Below, piece by piece: positions 16,382-25,128 of a stretch of 40,994 nt of DNA; position 1 is the first letter of the stretch; each line of letters starts with the position of its first letter. The notes beneath the pieces were generated by a model, which worked only from the letters and a program-made list of their open reading frames with translations, did not search any database and was not told the DNA's origin. A program made the position numbers and the translations under genes. This DNA is from a bacterium (GTDB taxonomy: Bacteria > Desulfobacterota > S145-22), in the NCBI GenBank assembly GCA_026986155.1, contig JALSPC010000091.1:1-40994 (forward strand), written 5' to 3'.

Positions 16382-18331
16382 CTAAAACAGTGATTCCCAG
16401 AAAAAGTAAACGAACACCGCCACGCCGCCCACCAGGATGGAGAAGGCGTAGGTTTGGACGTATCCGGTCTGCAGCCTTCGGATAAGCCCCCCGCATGTCT
16501 CCACGAGGCCGGCGACCCCGTTGACGATGGCGTCGATGATTCCCACGTCCACCTTCTGCCACAGGAAGGTGGCGAAATCCTTGGTCCCCTGAACGAAGAC
16601 ACTGTTGTAGAACTCGTCCACGAAATATTTGTTGTAAAGAAGCGTGTAGAGTCCCCGCATGCCCTCCGCGAGACGGACGGGAAGCTGGGGATTCTTGATG
16701 TAGAAGACATAGGCGACCGCGATTCCGATCAGCGCCACGATGACGGAGACGGCCATCATGGTGAATTCCAGGGAGGCGGAGGCGTGGGCCACGGCCTTGG
16801 CCCCTTCCGCGACGGCCTCATGGGCCCCGCCGCCCATGATGGGCTCGAGGAATTTCTCAAAACGGTTCGCCCCGCCCAGGACCGGGGGAATCCCCACGTA
16901 TCCACCCACCACCGAGGCGATAGCCAGGACGATCATGGGATAGGTCATGACCTTCGGGGATTCGTGGAGGTGATGCTTCGCCTCCTCGTCCATCCTCGGT
17001 TTTCCGAAGAAGGCCACGAAGGTGAGGCGGAACATGTAGAAGGCCGTCAATCCGGCCGCCAGCGTCCCCAGGATCCAGACGAAGAGATGCCCGCGGTGGA
17101 AGGACTGCCACAGGATCTCGTCCTTGCTGAAGAACCCGGAAAACCCGGGAATCCCGGAGATGGCCAGGGTCGCCATCATAAAGACCCAGAAGGTCACAGG
17201 CATGAACTTCTTGAGTCCCCCCATCTTCTGGATGTTCAGTTCCCCCGCCATGGCGTGCATGACACTCCCGGAGGCGAGGAAGAGGAGCCCCTTGAAGAAG
17301 GCGTGGGTCATGAGGTGAAAGATGCCGGCGCTGAAGGCCCCTACCCCGACACCCACGAACATGTAGCCCAACTGGCTCACCGTCGAATAGGCCAGGATGC
17401 GCTTGAAGTCGTTCTGCACCAGGGCGATGGTGGCCGAGAAGAAGGCGGTCAGGGCTCCGACCACTGCAACTACTTCCAAGGACACGGGCGCCATGCTGTA
17501 CAGGACGTTGCACCGGGCGATCATGTAAACACCCGCCGTGACCATCGTGGCGGCGTGGATCAGGGCGCTGACGGGCGTGGGACCCTCCATGGCATCGGGC
17601 AGCCAGACATACAGGGGAATCTGCGCCGACTTTCCCGTGGCGCCGATGAAGAGCAATAGGGTTATGGCCGTGACCGTGGTAGGTCCGAGGAGCTCAGCGT
17701 GTTTGAAGACCACGTCAAAATTGAGGGACCAGATCCCGTGCTGGCTCAGGGTCGCCACGATGAGAAACAGGCCCAGGACGAACCCGAAGTCGCCAATCCG
17801 GTTCACCACGAATGCCTTCTTTCCCGCGGTGGCCGCGGAATCCTTTTCAAACCAGAACCCGATGAGGAGGTAAGAACAGAGTCCCACGCCTTCCCATCCG
17901 ACGAACATGAGCAGAAAGCTGTTGGCCAGGATGAGGATGAGCATGAAGAATACGAACAGGTTCAGATAGATGAAGAATCGGCGGAAGCCCGGGTCGCCGT
18001 GCATGTATCCACCGGCGTAGATATGAATCATGAAGCTGACGCCGGTTACCACGAGCGCCATGACGATGGAGAGGGGATCGATCATGAAGGCGATCTGGGT
18101 CTTGAACTTCCCCGCGATGATCCAGTCGAAGATAACGTTCTCGAAGTGACGGGCGGCGGGCTCGACCTTCAAGAGCTCGAAGAAGAGAATCAGCGTCGCA
18201 AGAAAGGACAGGCCGATGGCGGACGCCGCGATGATATGTATCCAGGAGCGCTTGAATTTTACGCCCAGGAGCCCATTGATCAAAAAGCCAACCATCGGGA
18301 AGAATGGGATGAGCCAGATATACGATGTCAT
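16382..18331 (-). CDS. nuoL: NADH-quinone oxidoreductase subunit L
   Basis: Largest membrane subunit, 649 residues, with about sixteen predicted helices. Visible hallmarks are YLNLFVFFMLILILANSFLLMFVGWEGVGLCSYLLIGFW in pieces, PLYVWLPDAMEGPTPVSALIHAATMVTAG, and LAYSTVSQLGYM. The C-terminal part contains the long lateral region ending in VFVYFFWESLF. It sits distal in the pumping arm. The gene lies 17 bases after nuoK. Nothing in its sequence suggests an Mrp antiporter rather than complex I, given the complete operon. Confidence 0.97.
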   Translation of the reverse strand: MTSYIWLIPFFPMVGFLINGLLGVKFKRSWIHIIAASAIGLSFLATLILFFELLKVEPAARHFENVIFDWIIAGKFKTQIAFMIDPLSIVMALVVTGVSFMIHIYAGGYMHGDPGFRRFFIYLNLFVFFMLILILANSFLLMFVGWEGVGLCSYLLIGFWFEKDSAATAGKKAFVVNRIGDFGFVLGLFLIVATLSQHGIWSLNFDVVFKHAELLGPTTVTAITLLLFIGATGKSAQIPLYVWLPDAMEGPTPVSALIHAATMVTAGVYMIARCNVLYSMAPVSLEVVAVVGALTAFFSATIALVQNDFKRILAYSTVSQLGYMFVGVGVGAFSAGIFHLMTHAFFKGLLFLASGSVMHAMAGELNIQKMGGLKKFMPVTFWVFMMATLAISGIPGFSGFFSKDEILWQSFHRGHLFVWILGTLAAGLTAFYMFRLTFVAFFGKPRMDEEAKHHLHESPKVMTYPMIVLAIASVVGGYVGIPPVLGGANRFEKFLEPIMGGGAHEAVAEGAKAVAHASASLEFTMMAVSVIVALIGIAVAYVFYIKNPQLPVRLAEGMRGLYTLLYNKYFVDEFYNSVFVQGTKDFATFLWQKVDVGIIDAIVNGVAGLVETCGGLIRRLQTGYVQTYAFSILVGGVAVFVYFFWESLF

Positions 18332-18348
18332 CGAACGATCTCCTTCGT

Positions 18349-18651
18349 TTATCCTTTAAGCAGGTTGAATTCGTCTAACTTGATGGTGTCCTTCTTCCTG
18401 TACATCATCAGGAAGATGGCCAGTCCCACCGCCGCCTCGGCCGCCGCCACGGTCATCACGAAGAAGACGAACATGACCCCATCGATGGAATGGAGATAAC
18501 TGGACGCGGCGATCAGCGTCAAATTCACGGCGTTCAGCATCATCTCAATGGACATGAACACCACGATGGCGTTGCGGCGCGTGATGGCGCCGATGACCCC
18601 GATGATGAACAAGATCGCGCTTACGACGAAATAGGCCTGAACGGGTATCAT
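18349..18651 (-). CDS. nuoK: NADH-quinone oxidoreductase subunit K
   Basis: A 100-residue membrane protein with three helices. The second contains the conserved Glu in [14 protein letters not shown] and the third another in [12 protein letters not shown], both part of the proton path. I start it at ATG 18651, which overlaps the nuoJ stop as ATGA; the much longer in-frame ORF upstream is nuoJ read in another frame. Confidence 0.97.
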   Translation of the reverse strand: MIPVQAYFVVSAILFIIGVIGAITRRNAIVVFMSIEMMLNAVNLTLIAASSYLHSIDGVMFVFFVMTVAAAEAAVGLAIFLMMYRKKDTIKLDEFNLLKG

Positions 18652-19175
18652 TGATCCTCTCCTCCAAACGCTTTCTTTTTGCTTAACATGACGGCCCCCA
18701 CCATGGCAGCGAGGAGCAGAACCGACGCCACCTCGAAGGGAAGCAGGAACCTGCTGAACAACAGGGTTCCGATGGTCTTCGCGTCCCCAATGGAGGCGAG
18801 GGTCCCCATCTTTCCCTTCACGCTGTTGAAGGCCATGACCAGGATGAGAAAGAGCATGAAGAGGATGCTGATGATGACGCCGGCCACCTTTGTCTTGGTA
18901 ATCTTCATCTTCAGTTTCTCCTCGCGGCTCAGGTCTATCATCATGATGACGAAGATAACCAGCATCATAACCGCCCCGGCGTAGACGATAATCTGAATCA
19001 TGGCCAGGAACTGACATCCCAGCAGCAGGTAGAGAATCGCGGAGGCGACAAAGGCCAGAACCATGAACAGGGCGCTGTGAATGGTATTCCTGCGGGTAAT
19101 CATCATCAGGGACGAAACGATCGCCAGCAGGCTTGTGACTACGAATATCACCCATTTCGCGATAAGAACGGCCAT
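18648..19175 (-). CDS. nuoJ: NADH-quinone oxidoreductase subunit J
   Basis: The 175-residue membrane subunit has [20 protein letters not shown] and the family motif [20 protein letters not shown] in pieces, where the third helix carries a pi-bulge linking the quinone site to the pump. A charged loop follows ([11 protein letters not shown]). It lies 11 bases after nuoI and is coupled to nuoK by a four-base overlap. Confidence 0.96.
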   Translation of the reverse strand: MAVLIAKWVIFVVTSLLAIVSSLMMITRRNTIHSALFMVLAFVASAILYLLLGCQFLAMIQIIVYAGAVMMLVIFVIMMIDLSREEKLKMKITKTKVAGVIISILFMLFLILVMAFNSVKGKMGTLASIGDAKTIGTLLFSRFLLPFEVASVLLLAAMVGAVMLSKKKAFGGEDQ

Positions 19176-19186
19176 GCTTTCTACTC

Positions 19187-19600
19187 CTATTTGTCCAGGT
19201 AGTCCTGGGTTACCAGGCGGTCAATCGTTAAACGGAAATCCTCGCGATGATAATCCGTGAAATCATACTTCGACCCCATTCGAATGGCGTCCACCGGACA
19301 CGCCTCCACGCAGAATCCGCAGTAGATGCAGCGGATGGCGTTGATCTCGTATTCCATGGGATACCGAACCCCGTCCTCGTCCTCTCCCGCCTTGATCCGG
19401 ATGCACTTGGAGGGGCAGACCGCGGCGCACAGCCCGCAGGCCACGCACTTGAACATCCCGTTCTCGTCCACGTTGAAGTAGTGGATGCCGCGCCAGCGCG
19501 GGGCGACTTCGCGCCTTTCCTCGGGATACTGGATGGTGATGGGCTTGGAGAAGAACCTGCCAAGCGTGTATTTCAATCCCTTGATCAACGGCATAATCAT
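19187..19600 (-). CDS. nuoI: NADH-quinone oxidoreductase subunit I (two [4Fe-4S])
   Basis: The 137-residue ferredoxin-like subunit carries two CxxCxxCxxxCP motifs, [12 protein letters not shown] and [12 protein letters not shown], ligating clusters N6a and N6b that pass electrons to N2 in NuoB. The N-terminal amphipathic stretch ([13 protein letters not shown]) anchors it to the membrane arm and the motif HYFN follows. It is 13 bases from nuoH and 11 from nuoJ. Confidence 0.97.
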   Translation of the reverse strand: MIMPLIKGLKYTLGRFFSKPITIQYPEERREVAPRWRGIHYFNVDENGMFKCVACGLCAAVCPSKCIRIKAGEDEDGVRYPMEYEINAIRCIYCGFCVEACPVDAIRMGSKYDFTDYHREDFRLTIDRLVTQDYLDK

Positions 19601-19613
19601 CGAATCATCCTCC

Positions 19614-20588
19614 CTATAGTGCCATCACGATAGCGGTTACCAGAACGTTCGCCAGCGTCAGAGGCAACAGGATTTTCCAGCCGAAGTGCATAATCTGGTC
19701 ATACCGCAACCTCGGGAAGGTCCCGCGCTCCCAGATGCAGAAGAATACAAGGATAAAGGTCTTGATAAAGAACCAGAGCACGCCTGGTAGGAACGGTCCC
19801 TGCCACCCGCCCAGGAAGAGCGTCGTCGCAACGGCGCAGACCGCCACCAGGTGGGCGTATTCCCCCATGAAGAAGAGGGCGAATTTCATGCTGCTGTATT
19901 CGATGTTGTATCCGCACGCCAGCTCTGCCTCGGCCTCCGGCATGTCGAACGGCGTCCGGTTGATCTCCGCCAGGGCGCAGACCATGTAGAACACGAAGGC
20001 AAAAGGCTGATAGACGATGTTCCACAGGTGCGCCTGCTTCTCCACGATGACGGATAGGCTCAGGGAGCCGCTTATCATGATGACCCCGATGACGGAAAGG
20101 CTCAAGGCCAGTTCGTAACTGATCATCTGCGCCGCGGCGCGCAAGGCGCCGATGACGCCGTACTTGTTCCCGGAGGCCCAACCGCCCAGGACCACACCGT
20201 ATTCCCCGAGGGAAGCGAAGGCGAAGAGGTAGAGGATTCCCACATCCAGGTCCGTGATCCTCAGGTAGATGGTGCGTCCGAAGAGGGTAATCTTGTCCCC
20301 GAAGGGGATTACCGCGATGAGGCACAGGGCGGAGGCGACCGTGATCATCGGGGCGATGATAAAAACGGGCTTGTCCGCGTTCGCCGGGATGAGGTCTTCC
20401 TTGAAGAAGGCCTTGATTCCGTCCGCTATGGGCTGCCAGAGCCCGAAGGGCCCGACCCGGTTGGGGCCATAACGGACCTGCACGCGCCCCAGAACCTTTC
20501 GTTCAAGCAGGGTCAAGTAGGCCACGCACCCCATGAAAATCCCGAAGACGACGATAACCTTCACTATCGATTCTATCAGTAACGCCAT
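19614..20588 (-). CDS. nuoH: NADH-quinone oxidoreductase subunit H
   Basis: Membrane subunit forming the quinone-entry channel, 324 residues. It shows LERKVLGRVQVRYGPNRVGP with the adjoining QPIADGIKAFFKED, and the conserved acidic loop PFDMPEAEAELACGYNIEYSS in pieces, followed by FALFFMGEYAH. These match normal NuoH. The stop is 13 bases before nuoI and the start 15 bases after nuoG. Confidence 0.97.
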   Translation of the reverse strand: MALLIESIVKVIVVFGIFMGCVAYLTLLERKVLGRVQVRYGPNRVGPFGLWQPIADGIKAFFKEDLIPANADKPVFIIAPMITVASALCLIAVIPFGDKITLFGRTIYLRITDLDVGILYLFAFASLGEYGVVLGGWASGNKYGVIGALRAAAQMISYELALSLSVIGVIMISGSLSLSVIVEKQAHLWNIVYQPFAFVFYMVCALAEINRTPFDMPEAEAELACGYNIEYSSMKFALFFMGEYAHLVAVCAVATTLFLGGWQGPFLPGVLWFFIKTFILVFFCIWERGTFPRLRYDQIMHFGWKILLPLTLANVLVTAIVMAL

Positions 20589-20603
20589 TGCACCCTTCCC
20601 CTT

Positions 20604-23075
20604 TTAAGGCTTCTGCAATTTTACGCGAAGAAATCCTGTAACAGGCGTCTTGGTCTCCTCATCCATGTCAAAGGCAAACAGGGACTGGAGGCCGCTCCAG
20701 CGATAATGTCCTTTGTAGACGAGGTGCCCTTCCTTGACCGCCTCTGTTAAAACGGGTGAGACGCTCACCTCTCCCCTTTCCGTCTTGATGGCCACTTCGC
20801 TTCCCTCTTCCACGCCAAGGCGCGCGGCGTCCTTGGGATTCATCAGGAATTTCGGCTCTTTTCCCAGCTTGTCGATGGCCGTCGCGAAGATGTCATCCGT
20901 TCCGTAGTGATGATTGTAGTGCAGGTCCACGGGAACGAGGAAGAGATGGCCATTTTCCTCCATGCGCGGCGCCTCGTAAGTAACCTGGGAGAATCCTACG
21001 CCTCCATTCGTGCCGCCCGCCTTGGCGAGGATTTCCGAGACCCTTCCCGCCACTGTCTCCGGCGCCAGGTCCACCTCTACCTTCATCTTCGCCGCGATGT
21101 CGGCAAAAATGTGGCCCACCGTGCGCGCCTGCCCCATAGGCGCCATCACGACCTTGACCTCCCGGCGTTTTCCTTCCATGTTGACGAAACTTCCCGTCTT
21201 CTCCATGAAACTGCACGAGGGAATCAAAAGGTCCGCCAGCCCGGAGGCCCTTGTCTCAAAGAGATCGACGACCATCAGAAAATCGAGGGCTTCCAGCGCC
21301 TCCTTCACGTAAGCCGTGTCGGGCAATGCCGCCATGGGGTCCTCTTCCACGACTACCAGGGCCTTGATCTTCCCGTCTCTGGCCGCCTGGATCATCTCTC
21401 CGTAGGTCAGGCCGTCTCCATAGGCGTTTCCGATCAACCGGGAGCCCACCCCATTAGCGTAGGCCGTCACAGGGAACCAGCCGATGGTTTTCCCCGCCGC
21501 GTGACAAGCCAGCGCCAGGTTGGCATAGGCCTTGATCTTCCGGCTCCCCGCAGGGGCCTGCCCCAGGGTGTTCCCGCGGACGAAGACAACCGATCCGGCC
21601 TCCTTCAAAAGCGTCGCGGCCTTGTCGAACATCTCCCGGTCAACCTGCGCCGCGTCACAGACGGCCTCCGCCGAGTAATCGATCAGTTGTTTCGAAAGCT
21701 CCTCCCAACCTGTAGTTCCCTTCACCGCATCATTTTCACCGAAGGCCTCCTTCAACAAGCCGTTGAAGACGGGGATTTCCGTTCCCATGTTGCAGGTGAG
21801 GATGGCATCCGAAATCTCGTCGAGGCGCGAGCGGTAGGGATTGATCACGATGATCTTCGTGTCGCGCAGACGCTGGGCCACCCGGATACGGTTGGCCACC
21901 ACCTGGGCCGTCATGTCCAGGTCGCCGCCCGCCACGACGATCACATCCGCCGCGAGAAGGCTATCCAGGTCTTTATGAGACGCTACGACCTGAACCTTTT
22001 CATCAGCCCCATCGCCGGCGGCCAGGTCCAGGCGGTGGGAGGTGTCCACGTTGGGAACTCCCAGGCCGTTCTTCGCGAACTCGTAGAGGGCCACCAGGTC
22101 CTCGTTCAAAAGCCTCGAAGAAGCGATGAACCCAATCGATTCGGGACCGCTTGTCTCCATGACCTCCCTGAGATGGTCGATAGCGCTCTCGTAGGCCTCG
22201 TCCCATGTCGCGTCCACCCATTCGTCCGCCTTCTTTACCTTAGGCCCCGCGAGCCTCTCTTCGCTTCCCACGTAGTCGTAGAAAAACCGCCCCCGCGCAC
22301 AGAGGCTTCCGTAGTTGGGGCCCTCTCCCGCCACATCGTCCGTCTTGATGTTGACCGGTTGGTTCTCGAAAACGCTGACCTCCAACTGGCAGCCGACGCC
22401 GCATTGGCCGCAGGTTGTCGGTTTTCGCTCAATCTGCCACAACCGGCCGCGCAAGGGATTGACCGCCTCCGTCAGGGCGCCGACGGGACAAACGGAAAGG
22501 CATTCCCCGCAGGAGTAGCAGCGCTCCGGGGCCACGGGATAGACGACCGTCCGGTAGCCCGTCTCCTTGATATCGATGGCCGCGTTGCCCACCAGCTCGT
22601 GGCACACGTGGACGCACCGGAGACAGAGGACGCACCGGTCATACCACTGGCGGATCAGGGGGGTCGAAAAGGGAACATGATCCCTTTCCGGTTTCTTCGC
22701 GTGAAACGGCTGCTCGTCGATTCCGAATTCGTAGGCAAGGTCCTGCAAACGGCACTCGCCCCCCTTGTCGCAGACGGGACAATCGAGGGGATGATTGACC
22801 AGGATGAGCTCCATCGCCTGGCGGCGCATTTTCAGAACCCGCCCCGTGTTCGTGTGGACCTTGATGCCCTCGGCAACGGGCGTGGTGCACGCGGCCATGG
22901 GCATGGGGTATCCCTCGATATCGACCACGCACAGGCGGCATGAGCCAATGGGGTGAAGGTGTGAATGATAACAGAGCGTGGGGATGTAAATATCGTTTTC
23001 CCGCGCTACCTCGAGGATCGTCTTCCCCTTTTCCGCCTCGATCTCCTTGCCGTTTATCGTAATATGCACCGTCAT
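20604..23075 (-). CDS. nuoG: NADH-quinone oxidoreductase subunit G, with extra ferredoxin-type cysteines
   Basis: The 823-residue protein carries the peripheral-arm Fe-S chain. Residues 1-70 are a [2Fe-2S] ferredoxin (Cys35, 46, 49, 63). His95 with Cys99, 102 and 108 is the N5 site. Cys148, 151, 154 and 158 (CVLCLRCVHVC) are followed by a full second motif at Cys186, 189, 192 and 196 (CYSCGECLSVCP). Cys222, 225, 229 and 259 fit an N7-type site. The rest is a molybdopterin-oxidoreductase-like domain with SCSFMEKTGSFVNMEG. Classical E. coli NuoG lacks a complete second ferredoxin motif, so one additional [4Fe-4S] is likely, as in FdhA and [FeFe]-hydrogenase-type relatives. Start ATG 23075 lies 61 bases after the flavoprotein gene. 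Confidence 0.95.
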   Translation of the reverse strand: MTVHITINGKEIEAEKGKTILEVARENDIYIPTLCYHSHLHPIGSCRLCVVDIEGYPMPMAACTTPVAEGIKVHTNTGRVLKMRRQAMELILVNHPLDCPVCDKGGECRLQDLAYEFGIDEQPFHAKKPERDHVPFSTPLIRQWYDRCVLCLRCVHVCHELVGNAAIDIKETGYRTVVYPVAPERCYSCGECLSVCPVGALTEAVNPLRGRLWQIERKPTTCGQCGVGCQLEVSVFENQPVNIKTDDVAGEGPNYGSLCARGRFFYDYVGSEERLAGPKVKKADEWVDATWDEAYESAIDHLREVMETSGPESIGFIASSRLLNEDLVALYEFAKNGLGVPNVDTSHRLDLAAGDGADEKVQVVASHKDLDSLLAADVIVVAGGDLDMTAQVVANRIRVAQRLRDTKIIVINPYRSRLDEISDAILTCNMGTEIPVFNGLLKEAFGENDAVKGTTGWEELSKQLIDYSAEAVCDAAQVDREMFDKAATLLKEAGSVVFVRGNTLGQAPAGSRKIKAYANLALACHAAGKTIGWFPVTAYANGVGSRLIGNAYGDGLTYGEMIQAARDGKIKALVVVEEDPMAALPDTAYVKEALEALDFLMVVDLFETRASGLADLLIPSCSFMEKTGSFVNMEGKRREVKVVMAPMGQARTVGHIFADIAAKMKVEVDLAPETVAGRVSEILAKAGGTNGGVGFSQVTYEAPRMEENGHLFLVPVDLHYNHHYGTDDIFATAIDKLGKEPKFLMNPKDAARLGVEEGSEVAIKTERGEVSVSPVLTEAVKEGHLVYKGHYRWSGLQSLFAFDMDEETKTPVTGFLRVKLQKP

Positions 23076-23136
23076 TCACGTTCTCCAAAAATGATTACAA
23101 CCATTTTTCTCACGCTGTTTCAGCCGTCCCAAGCGT

Positions 23137-25101
23137 TTATATGGCAACCAGCCCGATACGGTAGCACCGCAGGCAACGGTCCGCCTCTTCGATGGCCTCG
23201 TTGATGGGAAAGCCCGCCTCCACCTCGTCGAAGGTGTATTTACGGGTCTCCGGAGGCAGCATCTTCAGGTGTTTCCTCTCCCTGCCGTCGATGATCCCGA
23301 TGTCTTCCTTGGGGTCATAGACGCCGATGGCGGAGAAGAAATCCTCCATCAACTCCTCATCGGTCCGTTTCACTTCCTCCCCGCTCAGGTATTGGTGAAT
23401 CCTGAACGCCGCGGTCCTTCCCCCGCCGGCCGCTTCGACCAGGGCCCCCGGCCCCGTCACGCAGTCCCCTGCGGAGAAGATACCCTCCACGCTGGTCATC
23501 ATGGTTTCTGGATTCACAATGATGGTGTTCTTCCGCGTCACCTCCAACTGGGTGTCCGCGTCGATGAAGGAGAGGTCGATGGTCTGCCCGATGGCGGGGA
23601 CGATGATGTCCGTGTCGATGACAAACTCGGATCCCTCGATGGGAATCGGCCGCCGGCGTCCACTCTCGTCCGGCTCGCCCAGCTCCATGCGTATAAGCTC
23701 GACTCCCACGACCTTCCCGTTCTCCGCGATGATCCTCGTGGGGTTGCAAAGGAAATGGAAGTTCACCTGTTCCTCTTCCGCGTCCTTGATCTCCACGTCG
23801 TCGGCAGGCATCTCCTTCTTGGTGCGGCGGTAGACGAGGTTCACGTCCTCCTTCCCGATGCGGAAAGAGCAGCGAACGCAGTCGATGGCCACGTTCCCGC
23901 CGCCGACCACCACGACCTTCTTCCCCTCCGGGTAGGGATCTCGCCCCTGGTTGATGTCGAGGAGATACTTGACGCCCGGGATGAATCCCTTGTAGCCGGC
24001 GTCTTCACCCTTAACCCGCATGCTGGAGCTGCCCTGGGCGCCGACCGCGATGAAGATGGCATCGAACTCGTCCCTAAGCTGTTTCATGGTGATATCGCGT
24101 CCCACCATGGTGTTGTAACGGATCTCCACACCCATGGACTGAATGATCTCCACCTCACGGCGGAGGATGGGACGGGGGAGGCGGTAGTCGGGAATCCCCA
24201 TGGCGGACATGCCGCCCGGTTCGCCGAAGCGCTCGAAAATCGTCACCTGGTAACCCTTTTCCGCCAGATAGTAGGCGCACGTGACCCCCGAGGGGCCCGC
24301 GCCGATGATGCCCACCTTCTTGCCTTTCTTTTCCGTCGGCAAGGGAAGTTTCGGATCGTGATGTTTTTCAAGCTCGAAATCCGCCGCGAAGCGCTTCAGG
24401 TATTTGATGGAAATAGATTCGTCCACGTTGGCCCGCCGGCAGTTGGATTCGCAGGGCCGAACGCAAACCCGTCCCAGGACGCCGGGAAGGCAGGTGTTCT
24501 CCCGAATGACCTCGAGGGAATCGAGGAAGCGGCCGTCCTTTATCAGCTCCACGTAGCGGGGAACGTTGAGATGCGAGGGACAGGCGTTCATGCAGGGGGC
24601 CGTCACCTTGGAAACAAAGCGGGGTTTCTCCCCCTCCCCTTCCGGCTTCTTCTTTCCCTCCAGGGCTTTCTCAAAGTCTTCCTTGAAATGGGTAATCGCG
24701 TCGATGACCGGCGCGGGAGAGGTCTGGCCGATGGTGCACTTGGAGGATTTCCGGATCGTCTCGCCCAGGGATTTGAGGGTCTCCAGGTCTCCCTTCTTCC
24801 CCTTCCCGTCGGCGATGTCCCGCATGATCTCCAGCATCACCTTGGTGCCGATGCGGCAGGGAATGCACTGGCCGCAGGATTCTTCCTGCACCTTTTCCAG
24901 GAAGGCCACACAGAGATCCACGACGGAGACGCCCGCGTCCTTGACGACGAACCCGCCCCATCCCATGAAGGCCTTGACGTCTTTCCCCTGAAAGAAATCT
25001 GCTGGAAGAGAGATATCTACCGGCGGTTCGAACTCTTCGGGTTTCTTCTCGCGATTGTCTACAACCTTTCCGTTCCAGCAGCTGAATAGGACTCCACCCA
25101 T
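23137..25101 (-). CDS. NuoF C-terminal domain fused to a GltD-like FAD/NAD(P)H oxidoreductase
   Basis: This 654-residue protein replaces nuoE and nuoF. Residues 45-145 match only the C-terminal part of NuoF, with GGFVVKDAG, then SCGQCIPCRIGT (Cys76, 79, 82) and Cys122, the N3 [4Fe-4S] ligands at normal spacing; the FMN- and NADH-binding part of NuoF is missing. Residues 165-245 are the helical Fe-S domain of GltD with CMNAC, CLPG, CVRPCESNC. Next come an FAD site (IGAGPSG, 266-272), an NAD(P)H site (VVGGGNVA, 399-406), and SAGDCVTGPGA (543-553). The tail ends CLRCYRIG. It probably oxidises NAD(P)H via FAD and feeds NuoG. The gene lies 27 bases after nuoD and 61 before nuoG, with GGGAG before the start. 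Confidence 0.9.
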   Translation of the reverse strand: MGGVLFSCWNGKVVDNREKKPEEFEPPVDISLPADFFQGKDVKAFMGWGGFVVKDAGVSVVDLCVAFLEKVQEESCGQCIPCRIGTKVMLEIMRDIADGKGKKGDLETLKSLGETIRKSSKCTIGQTSPAPVIDAITHFKEDFEKALEGKKKPEGEGEKPRFVSKVTAPCMNACPSHLNVPRYVELIKDGRFLDSLEVIRENTCLPGVLGRVCVRPCESNCRRANVDESISIKYLKRFAADFELEKHHDPKLPLPTEKKGKKVGIIGAGPSGVTCAYYLAEKGYQVTIFERFGEPGGMSAMGIPDYRLPRPILRREVEIIQSMGVEIRYNTMVGRDITMKQLRDEFDAIFIAVGAQGSSSMRVKGEDAGYKGFIPGVKYLLDINQGRDPYPEGKKVVVVGGGNVAIDCVRCSFRIGKEDVNLVYRRTKKEMPADDVEIKDAEEEQVNFHFLCNPTRIIAENGKVVGVELIRMELGEPDESGRRRPIPIEGSEFVIDTDIIVPAIGQTIDLSFIDADTQLEVTRKNTIIVNPETMMTSVEGIFSAGDCVTGPGALVEAAGGGRTAAFRIHQYLSGEEVKRTDEELMEDFFSAIGVYDPKEDIGIIDGRERKHLKMLPPETRKYTFDEVEAGFPINEAIEEADRCLRCYRIGLVAI

Positions 25102-25128
25102 TCTTTCACTCCCATTCTTGCGTCATCA

